Shown: positions 1 through 10,913 of the stretch, piece after piece
How the letters are laid out: every line of letters starts with the position of its first letter
Position numbering within the stretch: position 1 is the stretch's first letter
Assembly: GCA_964016875.1 (NCBI GenBank)
Contig: OZ024720.1
Span: forward strand, 18,898,242 to 18,962,241
DNA from: Fallopia convolvulus
Lineage: Eukaryota; Streptophyta; Magnoliopsida; Caryophyllales; Polygonaceae
Direction of reading: 5' to 3'
DNA length: 64,000 bases
The notes under the pieces: model-generated
What the model saw: the letters and a program-made list of their open reading frames with translations, nothing else
Databases searched by the model: none
What the model was told of the DNA's origin: nothing
Translations under genes and position numbers: made by a program

Positions 1-725
1 TTCGGTTGCTTGTAAAAATTGGAATGCAATTTGCCTTGCGTCCGATCGATTTCAACCCTCGAAATGCAAGTGTTCTCCACTTGTAATCTAGTTATGGGAC
101 CCGACGATGGCGAGGTGAGCACTCGGCAGAGATGGTGATCGTTGCTAGAGACGACGAGCAGCGACGACGAACAAGGAGCGTGAATTTAGGGTAAAGCACT
201 CGATCTCGATTGGAGATGGTGGCGATGAAAAACGAGCGGCGATCCTGACTATGAAATGGTGAACTCGGACAGAGGAACTACCCACGACGATGAAGGCTTC
301 TCCGGATCTTGCGACGACGACTACCAAGGCAAAGGAGGCGACGTTCGAAGGGAGGCGAGCAAAAGGTCGGAATGGGGGGTTGAGAGAGAAGTGAAGACGA
401 AAAAGAAGACAGAAATGGAGAAGGAAAGGAATGGAGGTGTGAATTGGAGTGTTGGTGATGAGGAATGGAGGTGCGAATTGTGATGAGCGGCGGTGCCAAG
501 AAGATCGGGAAGGGATGATGCACAGTGCTCTCCCACCAATTAGGGATAAGAAGTGAGAGGGTATGGCTCGGCCCAAAGAGGTTCAGAGGCCCAATTCTTG
601 TGTCTTGGCCCAAAACTTAAAATAAAAGGGGAAAGAAGAAAGATAGGCAATTGAATAAGCGGAAAGAAACGTAGTGTCTAACGCTCGGAAAATTACAACG
701 TCCACCTAAAAACCCGGGTATTACA
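1..725 (-). repeat. 3' LTR of element A, cut by the window edge
   Basis: It ends in GGGTATTACA, the complement of the LTR start TGTAATACCC. Bases 156-725 match 7059-7628 of the other LTR closely (shared AG-rich and Glu/Lys-codon-like tracts). Bases 1-155 do not resemble the corresponding part of the other LTR (6257-7058). ORFs seen here on both strands are low-complexity and are not believable genes. Confidence 0.8.
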
Positions 726-854
726 TATACCCCCAATTTAAGAACGTTTCGTCCTCGAAACTCAAGTAGAGGTAAGCTACTATACGAATAAGGATGGGAG
801 ATTAGTTAGAGTTTCACAAATCCCCACCCCTTAATGTAGGTTCGTCCTCGAACC
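726..854 (-). promoter_or_regulatory. Polypurine tract and two stem-loops of element A
   Basis: On the minus strand a purine run with GGGGG (complement of 726-738) abuts the LTR start and is the expected plus-strand primer. Two inverted repeats precede it: GTTTCG/CGAAAC with a 4-nt loop AGGA (746-761) and GGTTCG/CGAACC with loop AGGA (839-854). The same pair recurs in elements C, D and E. The purine tract follows from family knowledge; a role for the stem-loops is inference. Confidence 0.7.
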
Positions 855-1135
855 ATTTCCCAATTGCCTCAAGAACCAAAGTATAGTATTCATCAATGAA
901 TGGACTACTTTCTAAGCATACAATCAACATAATAACTACTCTAACATGTCAAAGAGTCATTGAATTCAGATAAGCCACCAAGCAATCAAGCACAAACAAA
1001 CAATCATCCAAGCAATCCAACAAGTAAGCAACATCCAACCAAGCGGATTAACAATCAAGCAAACAATAAAGCATTCCAGCGAAACACAATTAAGCACTCT
1101 AAGGTACTAGATATGATGCAAGAAAAACTCAAGTA
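855..1135 (-). other. Non-coding 3' region of element A
   Basis: AT-rich DNA between the end of pol and the purine tract, with many CAAGCA/CAAACA-like short repeats. I see no reading frame or other feature. Confidence 0.6.
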
Positions 1136-4100
1136 CTAACCATTCCCCACGGACTCTATCAACTTATAGTATAACTCGGGATAACTCTCTTGTATACTTG
1201 CCTCGGTTTCCCAAGTGGCCTCCTCAACTCCACGCTTAGACCACTATACTAAGACTAAAGGAATCTCCTTGTTTCGTAGTTTCTTTATTCGATGATCCAA
1301 GATAGCTATCGGTTGTTCCACAAAAGTATGATCTGGTTCAATTCTCAGCTCTTCATAACTAAGCTTATGGTTAGGATCGGGAATGTATTGCCTTAGTTGA
1401 GATACAAGAAACACGGAATGAACTTCTTCCAAGGATGGAGGGAGTGCCAAGCGATAGGCCAACTCAACGACCCTTTCTAAGATCTCAAAAGGTCAGACGT
1501 AGCGAGGACTCAACTTCCCTTTAATCCCAAATCTTCGTACCCCTCGAGTAGGCGACACCTTCAACCATACATGTGCGCCAACATCAAATTCTAAGAGTCG
1601 CCTTCGTTTGTCGGCATAGGACTTCTGACGACTCTGAGCGGCTAACATGCGTTCTCTTATCAAAGAAACTTTATCAACTGTCTCTTGGATCACTTGGGGT
1701 ATCTCACCCACTCTGTCAGTGCGGTAATCCCAACAAAGTGGCGCTCAACACTTCCGACCATACAACGCCTCATAAGGGGCCATTTGAATCGAGGCATGCC
1801 AACTATTACTGTATGCGAATTCCACCAACTCCAAATTCTCTGACCAACCACCACCCCAGTCGAGGACACAAGCTCTTAGCATATGTTCAAGCGTTTGAAT
1901 CGTCCTCTCTGACTGTCCATCTGCTTGTGGGTGGTACGCTGTCGTGAAATGCAGTCTTGTACCCAATGCTTGGTGCACCCGATGCCAGAATTTCGATGTA
2001 AAGCGACCATCTCGGTCGGATATAATTGTTTTTGGTACTCCATGTAGTCTCACTATCTGCTTTACAAACACATCCACTAGTTTAGGAACCGGCCACCTCT
2101 CCCTAATTGGTAGGAAACGTGCCGTTTTCGTCAATCTGTCCACTACTACCCAGATGGCATCATGACCTCGACTGATGCGCAAACCTGTGACGAAGTCCAT
2201 AGATATGTCTTCCCACTTCCATTCTGGAAAGGAGAGGGGTTGGAGCATCCCTCCCGGTCTTTGGTGTTCTATCTTAACTGGTTGACAAATCTGGCATCGT
2301 GCTACAAACTTGGCCACATCAGGTTTCAGGCCATCCCACCAGTAATGTTGCTTGAGGTCCTTGTACATCTTACTTGCTCCCGGATGTATGGAGTAGAGCG
2401 TAGCATGTGCCTCTTGAAGGATTTTCTGTCTCAGCTCTTGATCACGGGGTACGCATACTCTCCCATTCAACCTCAAAATCTCATCTCGAATTTCAAAACC
2501 GGGTGCTTCACCTTGACGCACCTTTTGACACAAGTCTTGAATCATCGAGCAAGCCCCTTGCTTTTGACGGATCTCTTCTATCAAACTAGGTCGACAATCC
2601 AAGGAACACAATTGGCCTTGATATCTTTGAATCCATACTTCAATCCCATTCTTGATCAAATCACTTTGCAAAGCGGGTTGAGTAGTCAAGTGGGACAACA
2701 TCTGCTCTTGGGATGATTTCCTACTGAGTGCGTCAGCGACGACATTTGCCTTACTTGGGTGATAAAGGATCTCCAGATCATAATCCTTAATCAGTTCAAG
2801 CCATCTGCGTTGCCTCATATTGAGTTCTCGCTGAGTGAAAATGTACTTGAGACTCTTATGGTCTGTCAAAATTTGGCAAGTTGTCCCATACAAATAGTGT
2901 CGCCAAATCTTCAAGGTGTGGATCACATCCGCTAACTCTAGGTCATGTGTCGGGTAATTTAGCTCATGAGTCTTAAGTTGTCTAGAAGCATAAGCAATTA
3001 CCCGATCCTTCTGCATTAACACACAACCCAAGCCAAGTTTCGATGCATCACTGTAGACCACATACCCTTCATAGCCTTGAGGAAGTGCTAAGATGGGCGC
3101 AGAAGTTAGCCTTCTTTTCAACTCTTCAAAGCTTCTCTGGCAAGCCTCTGTCCATGTAAACTTGGTAGTCTTCCTGAGTAAATTGGTCAAAGGTTGAGCT
3201 ATCTTTGAGAAACCTTCGACAAACCTCCTATAATATCCTGCTAGTCCCAAGAAATTGCGTACTTCCTTTACATTCTTTGGAGGTTGCCAAGATGCTACGG
3301 TTTTAATTTTCATTGGATCAACTTTCACTCCATCCGCAGAGATGACATTCCCTAGGAATGTGACGTCAGGCAACCAAAATTCGCACTTTGAAAGCTTGGC
3401 AAACAGCTTGTGTTGCCTTAAAACTCCCAACACAACCCTTAGGTGATTAGCATGCTCATCTTGGCTCCAAGAGTAAACCAAGATATCATCAATGAACACT
3501 ACCACAAATTGATCCAAGTATTCAATAAAAATCTTGTTCATCAACTCCATGAACACTGCTGGAGCATTTGTCAAACCGAACGACATCACTACAAACTCGT
3601 AGTGTCCATATCGTGTCCGAAATGCCGTCTTTGGGATGTCTTCATCTCGAATTCTTAATTGATGATAGCCAGACCTCAAGTCAATTTTAGAAGACACTAC
3701 TGATCCTTGCAGTTGGTCTAGCAAATCATCGATACGGGGAAGTGGATACTTGTTCTTGATAGTTATTCAGTTCAGTTCTCTGTAATCAATGCACAACCTC
3801 ATCGATCCATCCTTCTTTCTTACAAAAAGTATTGGAGCACCCCAAGGCGATGCACTCGGATGAATGAAGCCCTTTTCTGCCAACTCTTCAAGTTGCTTTT
3901 TCAACTCTTGCATCTCTACTGGCGCCATACGATAAGGAGCCCGCGAAACAGGTCTTGTTCCTGGCTCTAACTCGATGTTGAAATCTACCTCTCTTTGAGG
4001 CGGAAGACCCGACAAATCCTCAGGAAATATATTTTTGAATTCTCTCACAACAGGAATGTCCTCATGTTTTGGACTATCCCTGGTTTCTTGAAGAACATAG

Positions 4101-4250
4101 CGCCAATATCTTAAACAACCCTCATTCAACAACTTGGTAGCTTTCATACCACTAATCACAGTGCCAGACTTCTTAGAGTCGTGCCCCCAAAACACGTGTT
4201 GTGCTCCATCATTAGCGGTTACTGTCATTGTGCGACTATAAATACATAGA
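1136..4250 (-). pseudogene. Element A pol remnant: RT, RNase H, integrase, chromodomain-like tail
   Basis: One minus-strand frame carries RT (CIDYREL near 3770; FIDDILVYS near 3480), RNase H (YSDASKLGLG near 3050; TDHKSLKYIFTQ near 2850; VADALSRK near 2730), the integrase zinc region (HPGASKMYKDL, then CQIC near 2290), the integrase core with SDRDGRF near 2010 and GQSERTIQ near 1910, the LSPRY/GPFE region near 1500, and a tail with IKKLRNKEIPLVLV near 1250. The frame is kept throughout but is cut by TGA at 3767-3769, 1745-1747 and 1493-1495 and TAG at 1244-1246. It ends at a TAG at 1136-1138. Sister copies have Arg, Gly or Gln codons at these places. The enzyme would copy the RNA genome and insert the cDNA, but this copy cannot make it. 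Confidence 0.88.
4051..4250. repeat. 200-bp direct duplication, copy 1
   Basis: Matches 4645-4844 base for base apart from at least one substitution I noticed (CAGTGCC versus CAGCGCC). It codes for the segment after protease (AND GAQHVFWGH region). The offset of 594 bases keeps the same frame. Confidence 0.9.
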
Positions 4251-4644
4251 TGTGGTTGGAACGAGGGCGAAAGCACTCGATCCTAGTCCGATCATCACTC
4301 ATTGCCTGAATTGGTGTGGAAAAGCCTTAATCTACTAGGGAAGGAACCCAAAAGCCCAAGATCTACTTTTAAAATCTTTGAGTTCGACATCCCCAGCTAC
4401 CTCGGGCCCGACTTACCCAGTGCCGGTCCCGACTTCCTCTTGTCACCAACCTCTGGCGCGACGTGACCTGAGTGTCGGTCCCGACTGTTTTCTTTGTTTT
4501 CCTTTGTTTTGTGCTCTCCTTTCTAGCTTCCTAGTATCTAGGCACATCGATCGAGTAGACTTCCCGAGTGTTCGACACCCACCACGTACTACAACGGGGT
4601 CGGGTTATAAATTGTATCTCTTGACCCTCGCATCCGAGAGCGAT
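4251..4644. other. 394-bp foreign filler between the duplicated segments
   Basis: Sequence unlike the rest of element A, more GC-rich, with two GGTCCCGACT repeats near 4425 and 4470 and CT-rich tracts. It splits the duplication. An ORF of 118 codons runs through it but shows no recognisable domain. It could be filler captured during break repair or a piece of an unrelated repeat. Confidence 0.6.
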
Positions 4645-4844
4645 CAGGAATGTCCTCATGTTTTGGACTATCCCTGGTTTCTTGAAGAACATAGCGCCAA
4701 TATCTTAAACAACCCTCATTCAACAACTTGGTAGCTTTCATACCACTAATCACAGCGCCAGACTTCTTAGAGTCGTGCCCCCAAAACACGTGTTGTGCTC
4801 CATCATTAGCGGTTACTGTCATTGTGCGACTATAAATACATAGA
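4645..4844. repeat. 200-bp direct duplication, copy 2
   Basis: Second copy of 4051-4250. This copy is joined upstream (minus strand) to the protease tail motif LLGMDWMTRYK, so it is the original context; copy 1 continues into RT. Confidence 0.9.
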
Positions 4845-6013
4845 ACAACTTTGTATCTAGTCATCCAATCCATGCCTAGAAGTAGGTGAGGATCCCTGAG
4901 ATGGAGCAATTCCTCTATTGCAACAAAAATTAGCACAGTGACCCTTCTACCCAAAAGTATAACAAGTTAGCAATGTTCTGGTACAAGCATACTTGAGATG
5001 ATCATGGCTTCCAAACTTAAATCATTGCTTCTTTATTGTTGCATCACCCGACCGTTGAGATTTGTCTTGTTGGTTCTGCCTTATTCCCGAGTTATTGTCT
5101 CCTTGAGGCGTGGAACTCGGCCTCCCATCACCTTTGAATTCTATTGCGGTCTTCAGCCTCCTACCACTACCTTGAGTGTCATCAGATTGCTTGTAAGCTA
5201 GGTGTTCCATCTTGTAAGCCATTGCCTTGTTCTGGTACTCTCTCAAGGTAGAGCATTCAAACTCGGCTACATATTGTCTAATCTCTAATCTCCTCCTCTT
5301 AGCAAAAGCATGAATTCATTTTTCTTTTCTCTCTTTTTTTTGTGGTCACAATGTCTTCCTCATAGATTAAATCTCTCACAAACTTATGGACTACTTCTGC
5401 CACTAAAATGTTCTTGGGCTTCGCATCTGCAATTTCTTGAGCTTGAACATCCCTTACCACAGCAAGGCATAACTCATCTCTCAACATGTTAAGAAAATTC
5501 TTCAAAGTTTACTTCGTGCTCACAAATCTGTAGGGACCACCAATCACAAGCATTATCTCTAAGCAAGCTTTGAGCTAGCGACACCTTTCGATCCTCTGGT
5601 GCCTTGATCGTGTTGAGAGCTGAAGTGACTTGCCTCAACCACAACTCCCCGTCCTTTCCATGAGCTCTAGTGAAAAATGGGAGTTTTGTAACTAAAATCA
5701 CGAAGTCACTTGTCAAGTCTGCGATCTTGACGACCCCTTTTAACTCGACCTAACTCTTTAGAAACTTCTTGAACGGGTTGGGACGGTCTCTGAATATTGA
5801 CATTGGCTCGGGATCTAGGCCCTTAGGGTCTTGGCCTCTAAATATAACATTAATCTGCGCGACATCGGATTGATCATCTCCTTGTCCCTGATTAGCATTT
5901 TTGACTTGTCCCTGACTCTCTGCATTTCCCTCAGCCAAGGGATTAACACGAAACTCGACAATAACACCTTTTCCTCTACCTTTATGTCTTCCTCTACCTA
6001 TAACTCTTACCAT
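4845..6013 (-). pseudogene. Element A gag remnant fused to the end of protease
   Basis: The likely start is the ATG at 6013 (MVRVIGRGRHKGRGKG), a short Arg-Gly-rich beginning like the sister Gags. Gag-like stretches follow: WLRQVTSALNTIKAPEDRK near 5620, DNACDWW near 5560, a degenerate zinc knuckle (FGSHDHLKYAC) near 4970 and a second (CYTFG..KGHCANFC) near 4940. The frame shifts at least three times. Downstream the sequence jumps to the end of protease (LLGMDW near 4870), so the protease active site is missing. Gag would form the particle shell; this copy cannot. Confidence 0.75.
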
Positions 6014-6241
6014 TATTAAGTGATAGTCAAACATAATAAATCATATAGATTTTACAAGTACTAACTGTAATTAAACAAACAAAATGCTTACAGAGATTCT
6101 TCCCAAATGATGTAGCGGTCTCGACGTGTTTCCCTACCTAAAATGCAACATGCCTAAGAAAAAGGTTTTAAATTTTACATAACTATAAATTGGACCTCAC
6201 GAGCTCTTTTGTTAGGACCTAGTGCTCTTGTTGCCAACCTC

Positions 6242-6253
6242 GCTCTGATACCA
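6242..6253 (-). promoter_or_regulatory. Primer binding site of element A (initiator Met tRNA)
   Basis: The minus strand reads TGGTATCAGAGC, complementary to the 3' end of plant initiator Met tRNA, three bases inside the LTR end. This fixes the element's orientation. Confidence 0.92.
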
Positions 6254-6256
6254 ATC

Positions 6257-7628
6257 TGTAACACCCCGTTGGCGGATACCTAGGGCGTTACAAGGTAGTA
6301 GACCTCACAATGGGCCTACTAGAACAAACTGACAACAAACGACTGTTTTGGACCTTGCAACAAAAGCACTGCGAGTAAATTCAAATAAATCATCCAATTT
6401 AGATATTCAAAAATTCATGTTATAAACCATATGCATGCAAGAGCCCAAAATCTGTAAGACATGACAACAAGACGTCAAAGCTAGTCTAATGTCCAAACCC
6501 TCAACACACATACTCCAAAAAAGACTCATAGTTCAAGCATCACTCCCAATTTAAGAAAAAACAAAAGACTAGAGTACTAAGGTCAATCGTCTAAGACTCA
6601 ACACATCAAGACCGAGCTCCACCATCCGGTATGCAACCTCCTGGCACATTTTCCATGTCGGAATCCTTACCTAAAAACGCCACAAATTGATCACATTAGC
6701 CTACGATCCCGATATGGGCCAAACAAGTAAATCAAACATGTAACAAAACATTTTTAGTAAACTAAACTTGCATATATCCATATACTTAAAGATACACACA
6801 CAATTACAGTCACAATAGAAGTATGAAAGTAGGCAAACAATTATAGTCAAATGTGAAATCATCCAAGAAACGTCAATAAGGATATAGGCAACAAGTGAAA
6901 ATATATTACCAAAGTACACATAATCACCACATACATCCTCTTAGGTCATCACTCAAGCATTTTAGACATTCCAAACAAAATCCATCAAATATAATAGCAA
7001 TCTTGTGTCATCCTCCATATATGGCACCCTCCGGCCTCTCATCTAAGGCGCACGGTCAGAGCAGCGACGGCGAACAAGGAGCATGAATTTAGGGTAAAGC
7101 ACTAGATATCGATCGGAGATGGTGGCGGTGAAAAACGAGCGGCGATCCTGACTATGAAATGGCGAACTCGGACAGAGGAGCTACCCACGACGACGATGGC
7201 TTCTCCGGATCCTGCAATGACGACTACCAAGGCAAAGGAGGCGACGTTCGAAGGGAGGCGATCAAAAGGTCGGAACAGGGGGTTGAGAGAGAAGTGAAGA
7301 CGAAAAAGAAGACAGAAATGGAGAAGGGAAGGAATGGAGGTGTGAATTGGAGTGTTGGTGATGAGGAATGGAGGTGCGAATTATGATGAGCGGCGGTGCC
7401 AAGAAGATCGGGAAGGGATGATGCACAGTGCTCTCCCACCAATTAGGGATAAGAAGTGAGAGTGTATGGCTCGGCCCAAAGAGGTTCAGAGGCCCAATTC
7501 TTGTGTTTTGGCCCAAAACTTAAAATAAAAGGGGAAAGAAGAAAGATAGGCAATTGAATAAGCGGAAAGAAACGTAGTCTCTAACGCTCGGAAAATTACA
7601 ACGTCCACCTAAAAACCCGGGTATTACA
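6257..7628 (-). repeat. 5' LTR of element A
   Basis: 1,372 bp bounded by TG at 6257 and CA at 7628 in window orientation (minus strand TGTAATACCC to GGGGTGTTACA). The primer site follows on the minus strand. A second inverted-repeat-like GGGCGTTACA lies near 6292. Only 7059-7628 matches the other LTR. Confidence 0.85.
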
Positions 7629-7714
7629 TATACCCCCACTTTAAGAAAGTTTCGTCCTCGAGTAGAGGTAAGCTACTATACGAATAAGGATGGGAGATTA
7701 GTTAGAGTTTCACA
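7629..7714 (-). repeat. Fragment of a second element-A internal 3' end outside the LTR
   Basis: Matches 726-823 (purine tract, stem-loop and following DNA) with a short deletion at the stem-loop. It lies outside the 5' LTR, where host DNA would be expected in a simple insertion. It ends abruptly at the Helitron. Confidence 0.85.
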
Positions 7715-8690
7715 TCTATAACTATATATTAAAGTTGTCCCTTTTCGAGCCACCAGAACAATTCTGGACCCACCTCATATTCACAAAATTTATTTTTTAT
7801 TTCTAATATTTTAACTTTTTCCTATTATATTCTTCTTTAACTATTTAAATCTATCTTTAACATCAAAAAAATATTTATTTAGTATAACAATATCTTTTGA
7901 AAATTTCCTTATATAAATATTTAAAATTAAAGATAACAAATTTAAAATATTTTTAAAATAAGTATAAATATCTTTTACCTTTAAGCATGATGTGATTGAT
8001 GTCTTTTAACGAAATTATTTATAGATATATTTTTTCTTTTATAATAAAAAAATTAATGATAAATATTTATAATGTTTAAAAATAAAAAATAGGTAATATA
8101 TATAACTATATATTAAAGTTGTACTTTTTCGAGCGACCAGAACGATTCTAGCCCCACCTCATATTTACAAAGTTAATTTTTATTTCTATTATTATAACTT
8201 ATTTTTATTAAATTCTTTTTAACTATTTAAATTTATCTCTAACATCAAAAAAATATATATTTAGTATAACAATATTTTTTGAAAGCTTCCTTATACAAGT
8301 ATTTAAAATTAAAGATAAAATATTTCAATATTTTAAAATAAATATAAATATTTTATCATATATCTTTTGACGAATTTATTTATAAAAATATAGTGATTTT
8401 CTTTTATAAAAAAATTAATGATAAATACTTAAAATTTTAAAATTTATAAAAACGGATAATAAAATATTTAATAGATATTGAAATATTTGATAAACTCTAA
8501 ATTTACATACATGAAAAGTAATAAAATAGGAAGAATATAAAATTTGATTAAAAAATTATATACATTCTACGAACAATAAATTACTTATATTAAAGTTTAT
8601 ATTATATTTTTATTTGTTTATTAATATCCTATTTATAATGTTTATAAAATATCGAATCGTAGTCGTACCTGGTACGACGGGATAAACTAG
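7715..8690 (+). mobile_element. Non-autonomous Helitron (Helitron 1)
   Basis: It starts with TC after an A (7714) and ends with CTAG before a T (8691), the Helitron insertion rule. Twelve bases before the end is a perfect stem-loop: GTCGTACC (8662-8669), one base, GGTACGAC (8671-8678). No Rep/helicase ORF is present, so it would depend on an autonomous partner. The inside is very AT-rich and holds two tandem copies of the 5' part (7717-8100 and 8101-8461). Confidence 0.85.
7717..8461 (+). repeat. Tandem duplication inside Helitron 1
   Basis: The block starting TATAACTATATATTAAAG recurs at 8101, and similarity continues for about 360 bases with small indels and substitutions. The second unit then runs into the 3' terminal part. 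Confidence 0.85.
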
Positions 8691-8767
8691 TATATATAAA
8701 AGCAATAAGGTTTAGAACCTTCTCATTACGCCACCTAGGATTTTGCCACATGTCGATTATATATTAA
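8691..8767. other. 77-bp spacer between Helitron 1 and element B
   Basis: AT-rich start (TATATATAAAAGC) that looks like a Helitron 5' end, then unassigned DNA. The last five bases, ATTAA, would be the left target duplication of element B, but the right copy cannot be checked because B continues into another internal region. Confidence 0.35.
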
Positions 8768-9070
8768 TGTAATATCCGCGATATTCCAAGTTTTTTATAA
8801 TATAATATTTATTTTTAATTACTTATTTTCTTTAATTTAAAAACAGAATTGCGGAATATCAAATTAACTTCTTCTATTTTTCTTTTCTTACCAAGAAAAT
8901 AAAATAGATAAAATTTGTATAAAATAACTTGAGAGGCTTAAATTATTAAAGTGAGGTAAATCAAATTAAAGTATATTAAATAAAAATAATGTCCTTTGGC
9001 AATTTAATTTATTCTAGGAAGTAATTTTCATAGAGCCTAGAAAACTAAGTACAAGTTTAGCAAAAAGAAT

Positions 9071-9150
9071 GCAAGAGCCGGAATTTGAGCCCGAGACCTC
9101 TTGCACTCTACACCTCACACGCCCCTGTCTCATTCTGCTAGACCAATTGC
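9071..9150 (-). other. tRNA-like segment in 5' LTR of B (degraded)
   Basis: Homologous to 43968-44047, where minus-strand A-box and B-box motifs are clear. Here the B-box has changed (GGCTCAAATTC instead of GGTTCAAATCC). It is not a functional tRNA: only four end bases could pair as an acceptor stem. Confidence 0.5.
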
Positions 9151-10852
9151 AATTTCTTGTTCATTCAACCCAACCCTCTTATCTTATATCAAAGAACTCC
9201 CTTCTCCCAATTTGAACATCAGACTTTTGTCTGATTGATTTTACGTAGATGAGAAAGGTGACCATTGCATGCTCTACCACCTCCCTCTTGCTTGCTTGAC
9301 CACCATTGTGACCTCACCCATCATCACCTTTGAAGAAGCACACAAGAGGCCAATGGATGAGCATTCCCTCCACCACCATTGGTGAATTCTCCATGGCATG
9401 GATCCATGGCTCCTCCCAATTTGTCTCTAAAAGGACTCCTATTCATCCTCTTCAATCACACACTCTAATTTCCTTCTTCCTCTCCTAGTAAGAGCATTCT
9501 TAATTGTCAAAAATCAGCCACCCTCTAAGACAATTTCCTCCAATAAAACACCACAAAAACACCATCTAAACTCCCTTCTTCTTCTCCTAGGAGTCGTCGG
9601 ACCACCGCCTCCCTTACCGGAGCACCGTCGTCGCCGCCCTCGCCGGAGCCTTAGCCACGCCGCCCCAGCCCGCCGGTCCTCCTCCTCTGCCTTCTCATGT
9701 GTTCTGTATTCAACAGAATACCAAAAGTATATTTTTCTATCCTAAAATTTATTATCCATTTATGTAGTTATTTGATTAAAAGCCTTTTATAAATTGTTAG
9801 ATTATATTTAGGATTTAAGGGAATAAAAATAATGATGAGGGAGATCTTGTTAGTTGGGAAAAACTAGAAACAAATTGTTTTTACTTGGTAACTTAGGCTA
9901 AATACAATTAAGTAGATATATTCATGATTTTATTACATGTATGCTATTACAAGACATAAATAGATGTCATAAAATTAGTATAGTATGTAAGGTCCATATT
10001 TAGTACTATCCTACCTTAGATCAAAATAAGAATTCTAGAAATATTATGCATGTTTTTATACAAGAGATGATATAATATTATGACCTTAGAAATCAAAAGA
10101 TTATTAAATAAAACTAATATCATCTTTATAAAGATTTTTAATAAAATTTCTAATAGAGAAAAGTCATGCATGGCCTAATCTATAAAAGATATAAAAATTA
10201 TAAAGTTGAGTAAATATAAGGAATTTAGTATATAATATGTATTCAATACAAACTTAGCATATCTTTTATATGAGGAACATATTAAAAGGTGTTAGCTATT
10301 ATGAAGGATACAATAAAATATTATTTCATTAGCATATGAGTTTAAATTATAGAATATGATAGAGATCTAGAATCTATAGTTTAACTTAGACAATGATTTC
10401 ATGAAAATACGCTACTATTAAATAATGGTCTTCTAGTGTAGAGATTTTTTGAAAGACCTAAATTCAAAATTAAATATATCAAGTATGATATTATAATAAA
10501 ACTAGTATGTTTTATAAAATAAAGTAGACTTGCTTGAAAAGAAATCAATTAAATATAGAAAAGATTCTATATTATGAACTATAATATCATAATATATAAA
10601 TATGATCAAAGATATTTTATGAGCCTTATAGTATAAAAGGGGTTATGGAAATAGAATAAATAAGAGTTTTCTAAATTAAAAGAAGTTTGGGCAAGTTACC
10701 TTATAAGGAAAGGTAGAGATTTCTATTTAAGGAAACTTCCTAATAAAAAGGATTATTTAATAATTATTTTAATAGAGATTTTCGGAATAATAAGGATATT
10801 ACAAAATCAAAATAATAATAAAGGAATATTATTATTTTAAAGAAAATAACTT

Positions 10853-10913
10853 TCTAAATTATTATTATAATAATTTAGAAATTCAAATCCTCTTATAAAA
10901 ACATTATAAGAGG
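10853..10913. repeat. Two adjacent perfect stem-loops in the 5' LTR of B
   Basis: Stem 1 has 13-bp arms (TCTAAATTATTAT and its complement) around one base, 10853-10879. Stem 2 has 10-bp arms (CCTCTTATAA and complement) around five bases, 10889-10913. Both are unchanged in the 3' LTR (45802-45828 and 45838-45862). They end the AT-rich block of the LTR. Confidence 0.75.

Larger units (their letters stand above)
1..7714 (-). mobile_element. Element A: decayed Tekay-like Ty3/gypsy chromovirus with tandem LTR structure
   Basis: Read on the minus strand the order is LTR (7628 to 6257), primer site, gag, protease remnant, RT, RNase H, integrase, chromodomain-like tail, purine tract and a second LTR that runs off the window. 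The order RT-RNase H-integrase and the Met-tRNA primer site are those of Ty3/gypsy; the integrase tail resembles the Tekay/Del chromodomain. Stop codons, frameshifts, a deletion over protease and a 200-bp internal duplication make it non-functional. Upstream of its 5' LTR lies a fragment of another internal region (7629-7714), so it is part of a tandem recombination product. Confidence 0.9.

Noticed and set aside
145..613. Overlapping ORFs on both strands in the LTR of element A, repeated near 7160-7516
   Set aside because: They recur only because the LTR is duplicated. The composition is low-complexity (Ser/Pro/His or Glu/Lys runs) and several frames are open at once.
4378..4734. A 118-codon ORF in the filler of element A as a captured host gene
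   Set aside because: No domain recognised; it crosses the filler-duplication joint, so its end is not original.
8691..8767. A second complete Helitron between Helitron 1 and element B
   Set aside because: The first bases resemble a Helitron 5' end, but there is no TC start at an A|T joint and no 3' terminus.
9071..9150. A tRNA gene
   Set aside because: A and B boxes are present in the sister copy, but the acceptor stem pairs at only four positions and no normal cloverleaf forms; the sequence lies inside an LTR.
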